From: Fusobacteria bacterium ZRK30
GTDB taxonomy: Bacteria; Fusobacteriota; Fusobacteriia; Fusobacteriales; Fusobacteriaceae
DNA length: 64,000 nt
Direction of reading: 5' to 3'
Assembly (NCBI GenBank): GCA_024628785.1
Contig: CP102405.1
Span: forward strand, 434,001-498,000
Made by a program: the position numbers and the translations under genes. The notes under the pieces were generated by a model. That model searched no databases, was not told the origin of the DNA, and was given only the letters and a program-made list of their open reading frames with translations. Below, in pieces: positions 30,975 through 40,573 of the stretch (the stretch's first letter is position 1; each line of letters starts with the position of its first letter).

Positions 30975-32321
30975 TTATTTTAATCTTTTCTTAATTTCTT
31001 CAGTTTCTTTTTCAAATCCTGGTTTTTCTAACAATGCAAACATATTGCTCTTATAAGCTTCTACACCTGGCTGATCAAAAGGATTTACCCCTAAAAGGTA
31101 TCCGCTGATTGCACAAGCTTTTTCAAAGAAGTAATACATATATCCTAAGTGATAAGGAGTAGCTTCCGGCAGATTGATAGTTAAGTTAGGTACATTCCCG
31201 TCTCTATGAGCTAATCTGGTTCCCTCTGCTGCCATCTTATTTACATAATCCATAGTTTTTCCCGCTAAATAGTTTAGTCCGTCTAAATTTAAGTCATCCT
31301 CTTCAATAACCATATCTAGTTCCGGTGTTTCTATATTGATAAGTGTTTCAAAAAGGTGTCTCTTTCCATCTTGGATATATTGTCCTAAAGAGTGTAGATC
31401 TGCAGTAAAGTCTGCTGATGCAGGATATAACCCTTTGTTGTCTTTACCTTCAGATTCACCGTATAACTGCTTCCACCATTCTGCGATATAGTGTAATCTA
31501 GGTTCATAGTTTATTAATAACTCTATGTTTTTACCCTTTCTATGAAGAATATTTCTTACAGCTGCATATTTATAACAGTCATTTTCAGCATATGGTTTCT
31601 TGTAGTCTACCATTGCATCTGCTGCTCCTGCCATAAGTGCATCTATGTCTATTCCTGCTGCTGCTATAGGTAATAATCCCACTGCTGTTAATACAGAGAA
31701 TCTTCCTCCTACATTGTCAGGGACTACAAATGTTTCATACCCCTCCCCTGTAGCTAATTTTTTTAATGCTCCTTTTTCTGCATCTGTTGTAGCATAGATT
31801 CTATCCTTAGCTTCATCTTTTCCATATTTTTCTATAAGTAATTTCTTTAATACTCTAAATGCTATTGCCGGTTCAGTAGTTGTACCTGATTTAGATATTA
31901 CATTTACTGAGAAATCTCTATCTCCAATTAACTCAATTAAATGCTTTAAATAAGTTCCTGAAATATTTGTTCCTGCAAAATATATCTCTGGAGTATCTCT
32001 TTTTTCTGCTGGTAATTCATTGTAGAATGTATGCGTTAAGAATTCTATTGCAGATTTAGCCCCCAAATAAGATCCACCTATTCCAACTACAATTAGAACT
32101 TCTGATTGTTTTTTTATTCTTTCAGCAGCGACCTTTATTCTTTTAAATTCCGCTTTGTCATAAGCTTCTGGTAAGTTTACCCATCCTAAGAAATCGTTTC
32201 CTGCTCCTGTACCTTCCATCAACGCTTTTTCAGCTGTCTCAATATGAGTATTCATAAATTCTAATTCGTGACCACCAAAAAACTGGTCATTATTAGAAAA
32301 ATCAAATGATAATTTTTTCAT
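30975..32321 (-). CDS. pgi: Glucose-6-phosphate isomerase
   Basis: A 448-residue cytoplasmic enzyme that interconverts glucose-6-phosphate and fructose-6-phosphate. The family signatures are visible: [33 protein letters not shown], and [23 protein letters not shown]. The length fits the short bacterial PGI group. GGAGGACAAAAG precedes the ATG. It stands between its own terminator and the SLH gene. Confidence 0.96.
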   Translation of the reverse strand: MKKLSFDFSNNDQFFGGHELEFMNTHIETAEKALMEGTGAGNDFLGWVNLPEAYDKAEFKRIKVAAERIKKQSEVLIVVGIGGSYLGAKSAIEFLTHTFYNELPAEKRDTPEIYFAGTNISGTYLKHLIELIGDRDFSVNVISKSGTTTEPAIAFRVLKKLLIEKYGKDEAKDRIYATTDAEKGALKKLATGEGYETFVVPDNVGGRFSVLTAVGLLPIAAAGIDIDALMAGAADAMVDYKKPYAENDCYKYAAVRNILHRKGKNIELLINYEPRLHYIAEWWKQLYGESEGKDNKGLYPASADFTADLHSLGQYIQDGKRHLFETLINIETPELDMVIEEDDLNLDGLNYLAGKTMDYVNKMAAEGTRLAHRDGNVPNLTINLPEATPYHLGYMYYFFEKACAISGYLLGVNPFDQPGVEAYKSNMFALLEKPGFEKETEEIKKRLK

Positions 32322-32368
32322 CTTTTGTCCTCCTGTAATTACTTAATTCTAAATAAACAATATATCTA

Positions 32369-32797
32369 TTATTTCAACTTTTCCAATTCCAACTTTAATT
32401 TTTCAATCTCAAGTTCATTGCTCCGAACCCTTTGGTTCAACATCTCTATATCGTCTTCATTGGCTTTTATCTTCTTTATATACAAATCTGTATTAAATCC
32501 CATCTTATTCAATTCATTGGAAAAATCATAGACTAGATGTTCTAATATCAATAGGTCTGACTGACTGGCCTTTGTTTCATCTATCTTATTCAAAGTTTTA
32601 GACAGATAGTAAACCAGATCATATTTATTGATATTTTTATCACCGTCAAAGCTTGTAGAATCTTTAGGCAGTATTCCATTTATATATAGATTTTCGATCG
32701 CTCTATATGCCCAATGTTCATTGGATATATCTCCATACATCTGTGAACTAAAAGTAATAGAGGTCACAGCTATAAATATTGTTAATATTTTTTTCAT
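32369..32797 (-). CDS. Secreted SLH-domain coiled-coil protein
   Basis: A 142-residue exported protein. A signal peptide (MKKILTIFIAVTSITFSSQ) is followed by one SLH-type domain (NEHWAYRAIENLYINGILP, then KNINKYDLVYYLSKTL). A C-terminal heptad coiled coil (about 105-142, ending LKLELEKLK) follows. SLH plus coiled coil is the layout of proteins that tether the outer membrane to peptidoglycan in diderm Negativicutes and relatives. Here the beta-barrel is absent. The start at 32797 has GGAGGAAAAAG upstream; a longer frame from 32869 is unsupported. Confidence 0.78.
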   Translation of the reverse strand: MKKILTIFIAVTSITFSSQMYGDISNEHWAYRAIENLYINGILPKDSTSFDGDKNINKYDLVYYLSKTLNKIDETKASQSDLLILEHLVYDFSNELNKMGFNTDLYIKKIKANEDDIEMLNQRVRSNELEIEKLKLELEKLK

Positions 32798-32834
32798 CTT
32801 TTTCCTCCATCCAATAACTTTAGTCTGTACTTTG

Positions 32835-32863
32835 AGTATAGCATATGTTTTTTTAGTTCGCAA
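32835..32863 (-). promoter_or_regulatory. Promoter of the SLH gene
   Basis: On the minus strand TTGCGA (32858-32863), 17 bases, TATACT (32835-32840), about 30 bases before the gene. Confidence 0.6.
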
Positions 32864-32970
32864 TTCCATTCAAAGTGTAAAATAAAACTCAAAAGTTGCA
32901 AAACAAAACCAATCTTCCTCTTGACAAATCAAGGTTTAGACTAAAGTTATATAAAACATCTAGATTGATT

Positions 32971-33822
32971 TTAAGCCTCTAAAAAGTCTTTAACATTTTG
33001 TATCTCATCTACACCCTGTATCCAACCTATCTCATAATATTTATTTAATTTATCTATATCGTGCTCTATCATGGAGGCATTTATATTTTTAGGTCTAATA
33101 ATATAAGCTTTGCCCAGCTTTTCTAACATCTCTAAAATTTGTATCGATTCATTATAATATAGATATCTATATTTTATAGCTTTAGTTAAGTTAGGAAATT
33201 TAGGATACCAAATAGAAGAAATTTTATGATACCAACCTTGTTTTTCTTCAAACCCTTTTGGATGTGTAAGAATGGCTATTATCTTTTTATTTCCATCTAA
33301 AATAGCTTTTCTTACAGGAATTGAATCAGCAATCCCTCCATCTAAAAAATTTTGATCTTTATATTTTACAATCTCACTTAAAAAAGGAAGAGAACAAGAA
33401 GATCTAATGATATCATCAACATCTGTTTTTTCATATTTATCTTTTTCAAAATATACAGGTTTTCCAGTAATACAATCTGTGCTTACGCTTATAAAAGTAT
33501 TTTTACTATTAAAAAAATTATCATAATTGAAAAAGTGTTTATCTCTATTGATAAATTCAAAAACAAATCTAGAATTTAGAACGGATTCACCTTTGATCAA
33601 CCTTTTAAAATTAATTAACCTCTTATCATTGATATATTCTGTATAAACTTTATAGTTTCTCTTTTTCTGTTTAGCTATATATGCTGCGCCATTATAAGCA
33701 CCTATAGAAACACCTATAACATATGGAACTTCTATTCCATATTCTAAAAATGCATCTAAAACACCTGTACTATAAACCCCTCTAGTTCCTCCACCTTCTA
33801 ATACCAACCCAATATTTTTCAT
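32971..33822 (-). CDS. Patatin-like phospholipase
   Basis: A 283-residue lipid acyl hydrolase with the Ser-Asp dyad of patatins. Residues 10-15 (GGGTRG) form the oxyanion hole, Ser39 sits in GVSIGAYNG, and FLDGGIADSIP near 165 provides the Asp. There is no signal peptide, so it is probably cytoplasmic or membrane-peripheral. It divides from the LysR gene by a 227-base gap that holds two inverted repeats. GAGAGG precedes the ATG. Confidence 0.9.
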   Translation of the reverse strand: MKNIGLVLEGGGTRGVYSTGVLDAFLEYGIEVPYVIGVSIGAYNGAAYIAKQKKRNYKVYTEYINDKRLINFKRLIKGESVLNSRFVFEFINRDKHFFNYDNFFNSKNTFISVSTDCITGKPVYFEKDKYEKTDVDDIIRSSCSLPFLSEIVKYKDQNFLDGGIADSIPVRKAILDGNKKIIAILTHPKGFEEKQGWYHKISSIWYPKFPNLTKAIKYRYLYYNESIQILEMLEKLGKAYIIRPKNINASMIEHDIDKLNKYYEIGWIQGVDEIQNVKDFLEA

Positions 33823-33880
33823 GTCTAAACCTCTCTTTTTAAAACTATAATAATTAAACTCAAATAACTTATATATTTCT

Positions 33881-34031
33881 TGATTTTTAATATTAAATCA
33901 TTTACTAAAAGGCTCTTTGAATGATATATTTTAAATATAATCTTCACTGAAGAGCTAGAACTTATCTTACAATTAAAATTAAGAACAAGTTAAATATTTA
34001 TATTCTATATAAATGATAGGTATAAACCTAT
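33881..34031. promoter_or_regulatory. Patatin/LysR intergenic inverted repeats
   Basis: The divergent gap contains TGATTT-8-AAATCA (33881-33900) and ATAGG-TATAAA-CCTAT (34016-34031, just before the LysR RBS). Such dyads are typical of LysR-type binding sites. They may autoregulate the LysR gene and possibly the patatin. Confidence 0.4.
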
Positions 34032-34049
34032 TAATAAGGAGGAACTATT

Positions 34050-34928
34050 ATGACTATAAGAAAATTAGAGATCTATTATACTGTATCTGAGATGCTTAAT
34101 ATGACAGAGGCAGCTAAGGTCCTTTATATAAGCCAGCCTTCCATAAGTCAGGTTATAAAAGAATTAGAAGAAGAAATGAAAGTTAAATTATTTCAAAGAC
34201 TGGGCCGAAAACTTTATATAACAGAAGAGGGAAAGGTCTTTCAAAAATATGCATTGAGAATGTTAAATTTATATGAAGAATCACAGAAAGTAATGGAAGA
34301 CATGAGGGAAGTCAGGTCTGGAAATCTAAGGATAGGAGCTAGTACAACTATAGGAACATATCTTTTGCCTGATATAATAGCCGACTTCAAACAAGAATAT
34401 CCTAAAGTTGATATAGAACTATATATTACAAATACCCAGGAAATATCAGAAGATTTATTAAAAAATAATATAGATATAGGATTAATAGAAGGAAAAATAG
34501 TGATAGAAGAACTAGAAACAATGGATCTTTGGGAAGATGAATTGATAATAATATCATCTCCTAATAAAAAATGGAAAAAAGTAATAGACCGTAAAAAATT
34601 AGAAGAAGAAACTTTTATACTTAGGGAAAAAGGGAGTGGAAGCAGAAAAACCTATGAAGATGCTATGGGAATAAGAGATAAAAATGTCTTTGTATTTGGA
34701 GGGACTGAAGCAATAAAAAGAGCCGTGATAAAAGACCTGGGAGTAGCTTGTGTTTCAAAGTTAACTATAGGAGAAGAGGAAAAAAGAAAAGAAATAACCG
34801 TGAGTCGAATAAAAAATTTAGAGATAAAGAGGCGTCTAAAGCTGCTCTACCATAAGGATAAAGAGTTTTCTAGATTGATAGAAAAATTTATAGAGTTTTC
34901 AAAAGAATATAATCTATCTAAAAATTAA
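34050..34928 (+). CDS. LysR-family transcriptional regulator
   Basis: A 292-residue regulator. Residues 1-60 are the winged helix-turn-helix (MTEAAKVLYISQPSISQVIKELEEE), and the rest is a periplasmic-binding-protein-like effector domain (GNLRIGASTTIGTYLLPDI). Regulators of this kind beside YeiH-type transporters are common. Here the adjacent YeiH gene is truncated, so its normal target may be lost. RBS AAGGAGG. Confidence 0.93.
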   Translation: MTIRKLEIYYTVSEMLNMTEAAKVLYISQPSISQVIKELEEEMKVKLFQRLGRKLYITEEGKVFQKYALRMLNLYEESQKVMEDMREVRSGNLRIGASTTIGTYLLPDIIADFKQEYPKVDIELYITNTQEISEDLLKNNIDIGLIEGKIVIEELETMDLWEDELIIISSPNKKWKKVIDRKKLEEETFILREKGSGSRKTYEDAMGIRDKNVFVFGGTEAIKRAVIKDLGVACVSKLTIGEEEKRKEITVSRIKNLEIKRRLKLLYHKDKEFSRLIEKFIEFSKEYNLSKN

Positions 34929-35043
34929 ATATATATGCTGATCTCATTAGGTTATTCCCTATACTAAATATCAATAATTAGTATTTCCCTTATTATTAAG
35001 TTTAGCTTAAAATATAATTATATTAGTAAAGGGAGTAAAAGAT

Positions 35044-35391
35044 ATGAATATTAAAAAAATTATACCAGGATTTATTGTTTGTTCTGTGATTGCATATATC
35101 GGAAGTGTTTTAGGTGGGATATTCCCAAAATTAGGAGGTGCAAGTTTCGCTATTATACTAGGAATTATTCTAGGAAATACTTTAGTCAAAAGTGACAAAT
35201 TTGCTGCTGGATCTGTTTTTTCAGAATCGAATCTATTGTCTTATTCAATAGTTCTTTTAGGAGGAACTCTCAACATATATAGTGTTTTTAGTGTAGGAGT
35301 TAAGGGAGTAAGTTTTATTATCCTTCAAATGGTCACAACTGTAGCTGCTGCTATAACACTTATAAAGATCATGTATGGGTTAAACTTCTAA
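35044..35391 (+). pseudogene. Truncated YeiH/UPF0324 family transporter
   Basis: 115 residues match the N-terminal third of the YeiH-type putative sulfate exporter family (usually about 330-340 residues): PGFIVCSVIAYIGSVLGGIFPKLGGASFAIILGIILGN, then SYSIVLLGGTLNIYSVFSVGVKG. The frame stops after KIMYGLNF, at the point where the conserved GLDRELALL-like segment would continue. A terminator follows at once, so the remaining two thirds have been deleted. It has a good start and an upstream -10 TATAAT, so it may still be expressed as a stub. Confidence 0.75.
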
Positions 35392-35402
35392 AAATATAAA
35401 AT

Positions 35403-35444
35403 TAATAAATCGAAAAATAACACAGTTATTTTTCGATTTATTTA
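35403..35444 (+). terminator. Terminator after the YeiH remnant
   Basis: ATAAATCGAAAAATAAC and GTTATTTTTCGATTTAT arms pair perfectly and end in T-rich sequence. Confidence 0.8.
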
Positions 35445-35447
35445 CTT

Positions 35448-35476
35448 TTAACGAATATTCAAAACTATGATATACT
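35448..35476 (+). promoter_or_regulatory. proBA promoter
   Basis: TTAACG (35448-35453), 17 bases, extended -10 TGATATACT (hexamer 35471-35476), 34 bases before the proB ATG. Confidence 0.65.
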
Positions 35477-35510
35477 GTAAAGAAAATTACAATTTGGAAG
35501 GTGGGATTTT

Positions 35511-36632
35511 ATGACTCGAAAAGAATATTTAAAAGACACAAAACGATTGGTTGTAAAGGTAGGAACATCTACTCTTACATTTGAAAATGGATTATTAAAC
35601 CTGTCTAGAATAGACAAATTAGTCCGTGAACTGGCTAACCTTCATAACAAAGGATATGAAGTTATACTGGTTACCTCGGGAGCTATCGGGGCCGGGATGG
35701 GTAGTTTGGGATTAAAAGAAAGACCTAAAACTCTTCCGGATAAACAGGCTGTTGCATCTGTAGGGCAGGTTGCCCTTATCCATCTATACCAGAAATTATT
35801 CTCTGAATATGGAAAACAGATAGGACAGCTGCTTTTGACCAAGGGAGATATATCCAATCGTGGAAGATATTTAAATGCTCGAAATTCTTGTCTGAGATTG
35901 ATTTCCATGGGAATCATTCCGGTTATCAATGAAAATGATTCGGTAGCTGTAGATGAGATAAAAGTAGGGGATAACGATACCCTCTCAGCTTTCACATCTA
36001 CCTTGATAGATGCAGACCTGTTGCTTATCCTATCTGATATAGACGGTTTATATACAGGCAATCCAAAGACCGATCCAAAAGCCACCCTTATTAATACAGT
36101 TAAAAAGATCGATGATCATATTAAAGATATAGCGACTGGAGCTGGAAGTAAATTCGGAACCGGAGGTATGGCTACTAAAATAAGTGCTGGTGAGATAGTT
36201 ACTTCTGCTGGAATCCCTATGATCATTGCCAAAGGATTTGATCCTTCTATTATAGGAGAGGTCATGGATGGCCAGGAGATCGGAACATTATTTTTAGAAA
36301 CTAAGATAAAATTAAAGGCTCGCAAACATTGGATCACCTATGGAACCACAAAAACAGGTAAGATATTTATAGATGATGGAGCCATCACAGCTCTCAAAAC
36401 TCATAACAGTCTTCTTTCTATTGGAATTGTAAGGTGTGAAGGAGATTTTCACAGGGGAGAAGTTGTCTCTATCTGTGACAGCAATGAAAATGAGGTTGCC
36501 GTTGGAATTTCTAACTACAGTCAGGTTGAGGTAGATCTTATAAAAGGGAAAAATTCTTCTGATATCAACCATATTTTAGGACACAAAGATTATGATGAAG
36601 TTATACATATGGATAACATGTTTATTTTTTAA
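35511..36632 (+). CDS. proB: Glutamate 5-kinase
   Basis: A 373-residue enzyme for the first step of proline synthesis (glutamate to glutamyl-5-phosphate). The amino-acid kinase domain covers about 1-260: VVKVGTSTL, VTSGAIGAGMGSLGL, NENDSVAVDEIKVGDNDTLSA and GTGGMATKISA. A C-terminal PUA domain follows (about 280-365). RBS GGAAGGTGGG. It is co-transcribed with proA, 18 bases downstream. proC is not in the window. Confidence 0.95.
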   Translation: MTRKEYLKDTKRLVVKVGTSTLTFENGLLNLSRIDKLVRELANLHNKGYEVILVTSGAIGAGMGSLGLKERPKTLPDKQAVASVGQVALIHLYQKLFSEYGKQIGQLLLTKGDISNRGRYLNARNSCLRLISMGIIPVINENDSVAVDEIKVGDNDTLSAFTSTLIDADLLLILSDIDGLYTGNPKTDPKATLINTVKKIDDHIKDIATGAGSKFGTGGMATKISAGEIVTSAGIPMIIAKGFDPSIIGEVMDGQEIGTLFLETKIKLKARKHWITYGTTKTGKIFIDDGAITALKTHNSLLSIGIVRCEGDFHRGEVVSICDSNENEVAVGISNYSQVEVDLIKGKNSSDINHILGHKDYDEVIHMDNMFIF

Positions 36633-36650
36633 TAGAGGAGATATATAATT

Positions 36651-37898
36651 ATGAAAAAATATATGAATGATATGGGTGTCTTAGCTAAAAAAGCTTCAAA
36701 AAAACTACTTCAAATGGATACCATTACTAAAAATAATATCTTGGAAGAGATGGCTAAAGAACTTTTAAATAATATAGAATTTATAAGATCAGAAAATGAA
36801 AAAGACCTGATTAAAGGTAGAGAAAATGGACTTACACCTGCTTTTATTGACAGATTGACTCTGACTGAGGAAAGAATCTATGGGATGGCCCAGGGGATCA
36901 AAACAATAATAGGTTTAGATGATCCTATCGGTGAAACTCTAAGCGGGTTCAGACATGAAAATGGGATGGAAATATCACAGATCCGTGTTCCTTTAGGAGT
37001 TATTGGGATGATCTTTGAATCTCGTCCAAATGTTACCGTAGATGCCGCTGTCCTTAGTTTAAAATCTGGGAATGCAATTATCTTAAGGGGCGGCTCAGAT
37101 GCTCTTTGTTCAAATATGGCTTTGGCTAAGGTAATTACTGAAGCAGGTAAAAAATTAGGTCTGCCTCATGGAGCTATTCAATTAATTGAAAATACTGACA
37201 GAAATTGTGTAAATGAATTGATTACCATGAATGATTTTATCGATGTAATTATCCCCCGGGGCGGGAAGGGATTAAAGCAAGCCATTCTTGCAGGAGCTAG
37301 TGTTCCTGTTATAGAAACAGGTGCAGGTCTGTGTCATACCTATGTTGATCATAGTGCTGATTTTAAGATGGCTATAGATATTATTATCAATGCCAAAACT
37401 TCTAGACCAGGAGTGTGCAATGCCATGGAAACTCTGTTGGTTCATAGTGATAGTATCTCTAAACTACTGCCTAGTTTGGGAGAAAAATTAGGAGATTTAG
37501 GAGTAGAGATTCGAGCTGATGAAAGATCTATAAAATACCTGGCCAACGCTATCCCTACAACTGATAATGATTGGAATACTGAATATTTAGATCTTATTTT
37601 ATCTATAAAAACTGTAGATTCTATAGATGAAGCCATAAAACATATAGATACTTACTCTACAAAACATTCAGAAGCAATCATTAGTGAAAATTATAAAAAT
37701 ACTCAAAAATTTTTGAGAGAAGTTGATTCTGCAGCAGTTTATGTCAATGCTTCTACCAGGTTTACTGATGGAGGAGCATTTGGATTTGGAGGAGAGATTG
37801 GTATAAGCACTCAAAAACTCCATGCAAGGGGACCTATGGGAATCAAAGAACTTACTTCTGTTAAATATATAATTAGAGGAGATGGACAGGTTAGATAG
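36651..37898 (+). CDS. proA: Glutamate-5-semialdehyde dehydrogenase
   Basis: A 415-residue NADPH-dependent enzyme that reduces glutamyl-5-phosphate to the semialdehyde. The family motifs PLGVIGMIFESRPNVT, LRGGSDA, IIPRGGKGLKQAI and the active-site region TSRPGVCNAMETLLV with Cys are visible, as is the C-terminal FGFGGEIGISTQKLHARGPMG. It is the second gene of proBA. Confidence 0.96.
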   Translation: MKKYMNDMGVLAKKASKKLLQMDTITKNNILEEMAKELLNNIEFIRSENEKDLIKGRENGLTPAFIDRLTLTEERIYGMAQGIKTIIGLDDPIGETLSGFRHENGMEISQIRVPLGVIGMIFESRPNVTVDAAVLSLKSGNAIILRGGSDALCSNMALAKVITEAGKKLGLPHGAIQLIENTDRNCVNELITMNDFIDVIIPRGGKGLKQAILAGASVPVIETGAGLCHTYVDHSADFKMAIDIIINAKTSRPGVCNAMETLLVHSDSISKLLPSLGEKLGDLGVEIRADERSIKYLANAIPTTDNDWNTEYLDLILSIKTVDSIDEAIKHIDTYSTKHSEAIISENYKNTQKFLREVDSAAVYVNASTRFTDGGAFGFGGEIGISTQKLHARGPMGIKELTSVKYIIRGDGQVR

Positions 37899-37915
37899 TC
37901 TAAATTCCAATTAAA

Positions 37916-37953
37916 ATAAAAAAATGCCGATAAATTTCGGCATTTTTTTATTT
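37916..37953. terminator. proBA / spoVG bidirectional terminator
   Basis: AAAAATGCCGATAAATTTCGGCATTTTT is a stem-loop with A and T runs on either side, between the converging proA and spoVG genes. Confidence 0.9.
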
Positions 37954-37960
37954 ATTTTTT

Positions 37961-38263
37961 CTAATCCTCTACAGGATCTGTTTCCTCTTTATTTTGTATT
38001 TCTTCCATCGTTTCATTGTATTTTTTTATAACAATCTCTGTTAAAACTCTTCTTAAATCAGGTGTAATAGGATGAGCTATATCCTTAAATTCACCATTGG
38101 GCATCTTTCTAGATGGCATAGCCACAAACATACCTTTTTGACCATCGATAACCTTTAACCCATGAATAACAAAACTTCCATCCAATGTGATGTCTGCATA
38201 AGCCTTTAACTTTAATTCATTTTCATTTTTTACCGTTCTCAGTCTTACATCTGTAATATTCAT
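37961..38263 (-). CDS. spoVG: Septation protein SpoVG
   Basis: A 100-residue nucleic-acid-binding regulator: MNITDVRLRTV at the start, then YADITLDGSFVIHGLKVIDGQKGMFVAMPSRK with the conserved HPITPDLR. In non-sporulating bacteria it acts as a small RNA/DNA-binding global regulator. ATG at 38263 has AGGAGAG upstream. It follows ispE by 26 bases, an order shared with Firmicutes (ispE ... spoVG). Confidence 0.95.
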   Translation of the reverse strand: MNITDVRLRTVKNENELKLKAYADITLDGSFVIHGLKVIDGQKGMFVAMPSRKMPNGEFKDIAHPITPDLRRVLTEIVIKKYNETMEEIQNKEETDPVED

Positions 38264-38289
38264 TTTTAGTACTCTCCTTTTTAGTTTAT

Positions 38290-39159
38290 TCAAAGAAAAC
38301 TACATATTTCAACTTTGCAGCCCTCCATTGTTGTTTTTATTTTGTCATAAATTCGATCTATATTATCTTTTTTTACAAAAGTGTAATAACAACTACCACT
38401 ACCAGACATATGAAACTTTATACCCTGATCTTTTCTTAATTTTTCTAATTTTTTTCTAAAATTGATTATATTTTTATCCTCTAACAACAGTCCCTGTTCC
38501 AAATGATTTTCCAGATAATTCTCTAGCTCGTCTAAATTACCGGATTTCATCCCTTTTATAATCTTATCTATATCAGCATCTTTTTTATTTTCTAATTTAG
38601 CATAATTTTTATATGCTACTATAGTGCTTACACCAAAATCTGGTTTTATCAAAATTATTTTATCTTTTATATTGTTTTCTATTACTTCTAAATTTTCTCC
38701 TATTCCCTCTACCCTGCTAGGTTTATTTAAAAGGAAAAAAGGGATATCTGCACCAATTCCCTTGGTTATCTCTATTGCCCTTTGGAAATTTATGGGATTA
38801 CCATAATATTTATTTAATGCATTAAAGAAAAATGCACCATTAGAACTTCCTCCTCCAAGACCGGCCTGAGACGGGATATTCTTTTTTAGATACACTTCTA
38901 TCATCTGTTTTTCTAATCCTGTTTCTTGGTAGAACTCCTCATAAATTTTAGATATTATATTGTCTTTTCCAACAGGAATTTCTTTTATATTCGTATCTAT
39001 TTTTAAATTTCCTTTTATCTCTTTAAAATTTATGGATAAATCATCCGAAAGGGATATGGGAACCATAACCATGTCTAAAAGATGATATCCATTTTCTGCT
39101 TTCCCAACTATATTCAATCCTAAGTTTATCTTAGCATTTGATTTTAACTCAACAATCAC
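38290..39159 (-). CDS. ispE: 4-diphosphocytidyl-2-C-methyl-D-erythritol kinase
   Basis: A 289-residue GHMP kinase of the MEP pathway that phosphorylates CDP-methylerythritol. Visible are KINLGLNIVGKAENGYHLLD at the N-terminus, the ATP-binding IPSQAGLGGGSSNGAFF, and HMSGSGSCYY near the C-terminus. An iteron starts 13 bases upstream of the ATG. It should function with ispD (12691-13398). Confidence 0.95.
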   Translation of the reverse strand: MIVELKSNAKINLGLNIVGKAENGYHLLDMVMVPISLSDDLSINFKEIKGNLKIDTNIKEIPVGKDNIISKIYEEFYQETGLEKQMIEVYLKKNIPSQAGLGGGSSNGAFFFNALNKYYGNPINFQRAIEITKGIGADIPFFLLNKPSRVEGIGENLEVIENNIKDKIILIKPDFGVSTIVAYKNYAKLENKKDADIDKIIKGMKSGNLDELENYLENHLEQGLLLEDKNIINFRKKLEKLRKDQGIKFHMSGSGSCYYTFVKKDNIDRIYDKIKTTMEGCKVEICSFL

Positions 39160-39171
39160 TGATACTCCTTT

Positions 39172-39193
39172 ATGTATACGTTCAATAATAAAC
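39172..39193 (+). repeat. Iteron upstream of ispE
   Basis: ATGTATACGTT-CAATAATAAAC, a full 22-base match to the origin-region iteron. It is the leftmost copy that I found. Confidence 0.8.
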
Positions 39194-39297
39194 TGTTTTT
39201 TAACTCAAATTTTATAGATTAATCCTCCCTTTAACCACATTTCAGATTTACTCAACTGCGAATAAACTGAATACTCGTGGATTAAAAGAAAATATAA

Positions 39298-39567
39298 CTA
39301 TTCACCTATCTCTATCTCCTTTACCTCTAATATCTTAAATAATTCCTCAGCTTCATCTTTTTTAGTATTTCCAATAGGAACTTCTAAAACTTCAACTTTC
39401 ATATATTTACTAAAATATTCCAACTCAATTATATCTCCCACATTTACTGTAGTCCCTGCCTTGGATATTTTTCCATTTAATTTTACCTTCTTATTATCAA
39501 GTACTGTCTTTGCTACAGGTCTTCTCTTTATTATTCTAGAAACCTTAAAAAATTTATCTAAACGCAT
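39298..39567 (-). CDS. rqcP: S4-domain RNA-binding protein RqcP
   Basis: An 89-residue S4-domain protein (MRLDKFFKVSRIIKRRPVAKTVLDNKKVKLNGK). It belongs to the YabO/RqcP family, which binds 50S subunits with RqcH and helps add C-terminal alanine tails to stalled chains. Position directly after mazG matches Bacillus (mfd...yabN-yabO). AGGAGGAACG precedes the ATG. An Hsp15-like role is the alternative. Confidence 0.88.
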   Translation of the reverse strand: MRLDKFFKVSRIIKRRPVAKTVLDNKKVKLNGKISKAGTTVNVGDIIELEYFSKYMKVEVLEVPIGNTKKDEAEELFKILEVKEIEIGE

Positions 39568-39664
39568 CGTTCCTCCTAATTTTCATACCTTAAAAAAAAG
39601 GTACTATTCCATAATATTTTATACTATATTTTTTCTCCCTCTCCAAATTAAATATTTTTTAAGG

Positions 39665-40417
39665 TTATTTCTTTTTTGCTTCATCCCATAATCTATCCAT
39701 CTCTTCTAGCGTACTTTCCTTCAGATCACAGTTATCTTCCACATATCTAAATCTGTTTTCAAATTTATTGTTAGTCTTCATCACTGAATCCACTATATCT
39801 ATATCTAATTTTCTAGCAATATTTACCAATGTAAAAACAACATCTCCTATCTCTTCCTTTAAATTTTCCCTGTCATTTTTTTCATATGCTTCTTTCATCT
39901 CACCTAATTCTTCCTCTAACTTATTTAATGCTCCTACCTCATCTTCCCAGTCAAAACCGACTTTGGCAGCTTTAACCTGTAATTTATATGCCTTGGCTAA
40001 AGGTGGATAAATTTTAGGAATCCCGTCTAAGACAGATTTTCTTCCCTTGTGTTCCTTCTCTTTTTTCTTTATCTCATCCCAGTTCCTCACGACATCCTTT
40101 GTTCCTTCTACCTCTACACCTGCAAAAATATGGGGATGTCTTCTGATCAATTTTTCACTGACTTTTTTAGCCACATCATCAATAGTAAACTCCCCTTCTT
40201 CCTCCTTTATTAGAGATTGAAAGATAATATTTAAAAGAAGATCTCCCAGCTCCCCCTTTAATTCCTCTCCTCCTATATCCATAGCTTCCAGAGTTTCATA
40301 GGTTTCCTCCAATAAATAAGGTTTTAAACTCTCAATAGTTTGTTCCCTGTCCCAAGGGCATCCGTCAGGAGCTCTTAATTTTTTCATTATATCCACTAAT
40401 TTATAAAATTCATTCAT
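39665..40417 (-). CDS. mazG: Nucleoside triphosphate pyrophosphohydrolase MazG
   Basis: A 250-residue enzyme with two MazG all-alpha domains. The first carries GCPWDREQT, EETYETLEA and GDLLLNIIFQ (about residues 15-110). The second carries EEIGDVVFTLVNIA (about 160-220). It clears aberrant NTPs. ATG at 40417 has GGAGGAAAG upstream. A longer frame from 40474 would run into an iteron and adds 19 unrelated residues. Confidence 0.94.
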   Translation of the reverse strand: MNEFYKLVDIMKKLRAPDGCPWDREQTIESLKPYLLEETYETLEAMDIGGEELKGELGDLLLNIIFQSLIKEEEGEFTIDDVAKKVSEKLIRRHPHIFAGVEVEGTKDVVRNWDEIKKKEKEHKGRKSVLDGIPKIYPPLAKAYKLQVKAAKVGFDWEDEVGALNKLEEELGEMKEAYEKNDRENLKEEIGDVVFTLVNIARKLDIDIVDSVMKTNNKFENRFRYVEDNCDLKESTLEEMDRLWDEAKKK

Positions 40418-40448
40418 CTCTTTCCTCCATAGTAAAAATATATACAAT

Positions 40449-40470
40449 ATGTATATGCTCAATAATAAAG
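40449..40470 (+). repeat. Iteron upstream of mazG
   Basis: ATGTATATGCT-CAATAATAAAG. It lies 32 bases upstream of the mazG start on the opposite strand and matches the consensus at all conserved positions. Confidence 0.8.
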
Positions 40471-40528
40471 TCACACTTTAATATTTTACTTCTAGTTTTA
40501 ATAGTATTTTATTTCTCTAAAAAATGCA

Positions 40529-40563
40529 ATAAAATAGGCGGCTATGCCACCTATTTTATTTTC
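40529..40563 (-). terminator. prsA terminator
   Basis: AAAATAGG and CCTATTTT pair with an inner GG/CC and loop, ten bases after the peptidylprolyl isomerase stop. T-rich tails lie on both sides. Confidence 0.75.
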
Positions 40564-40573
40564 TATATAACTT

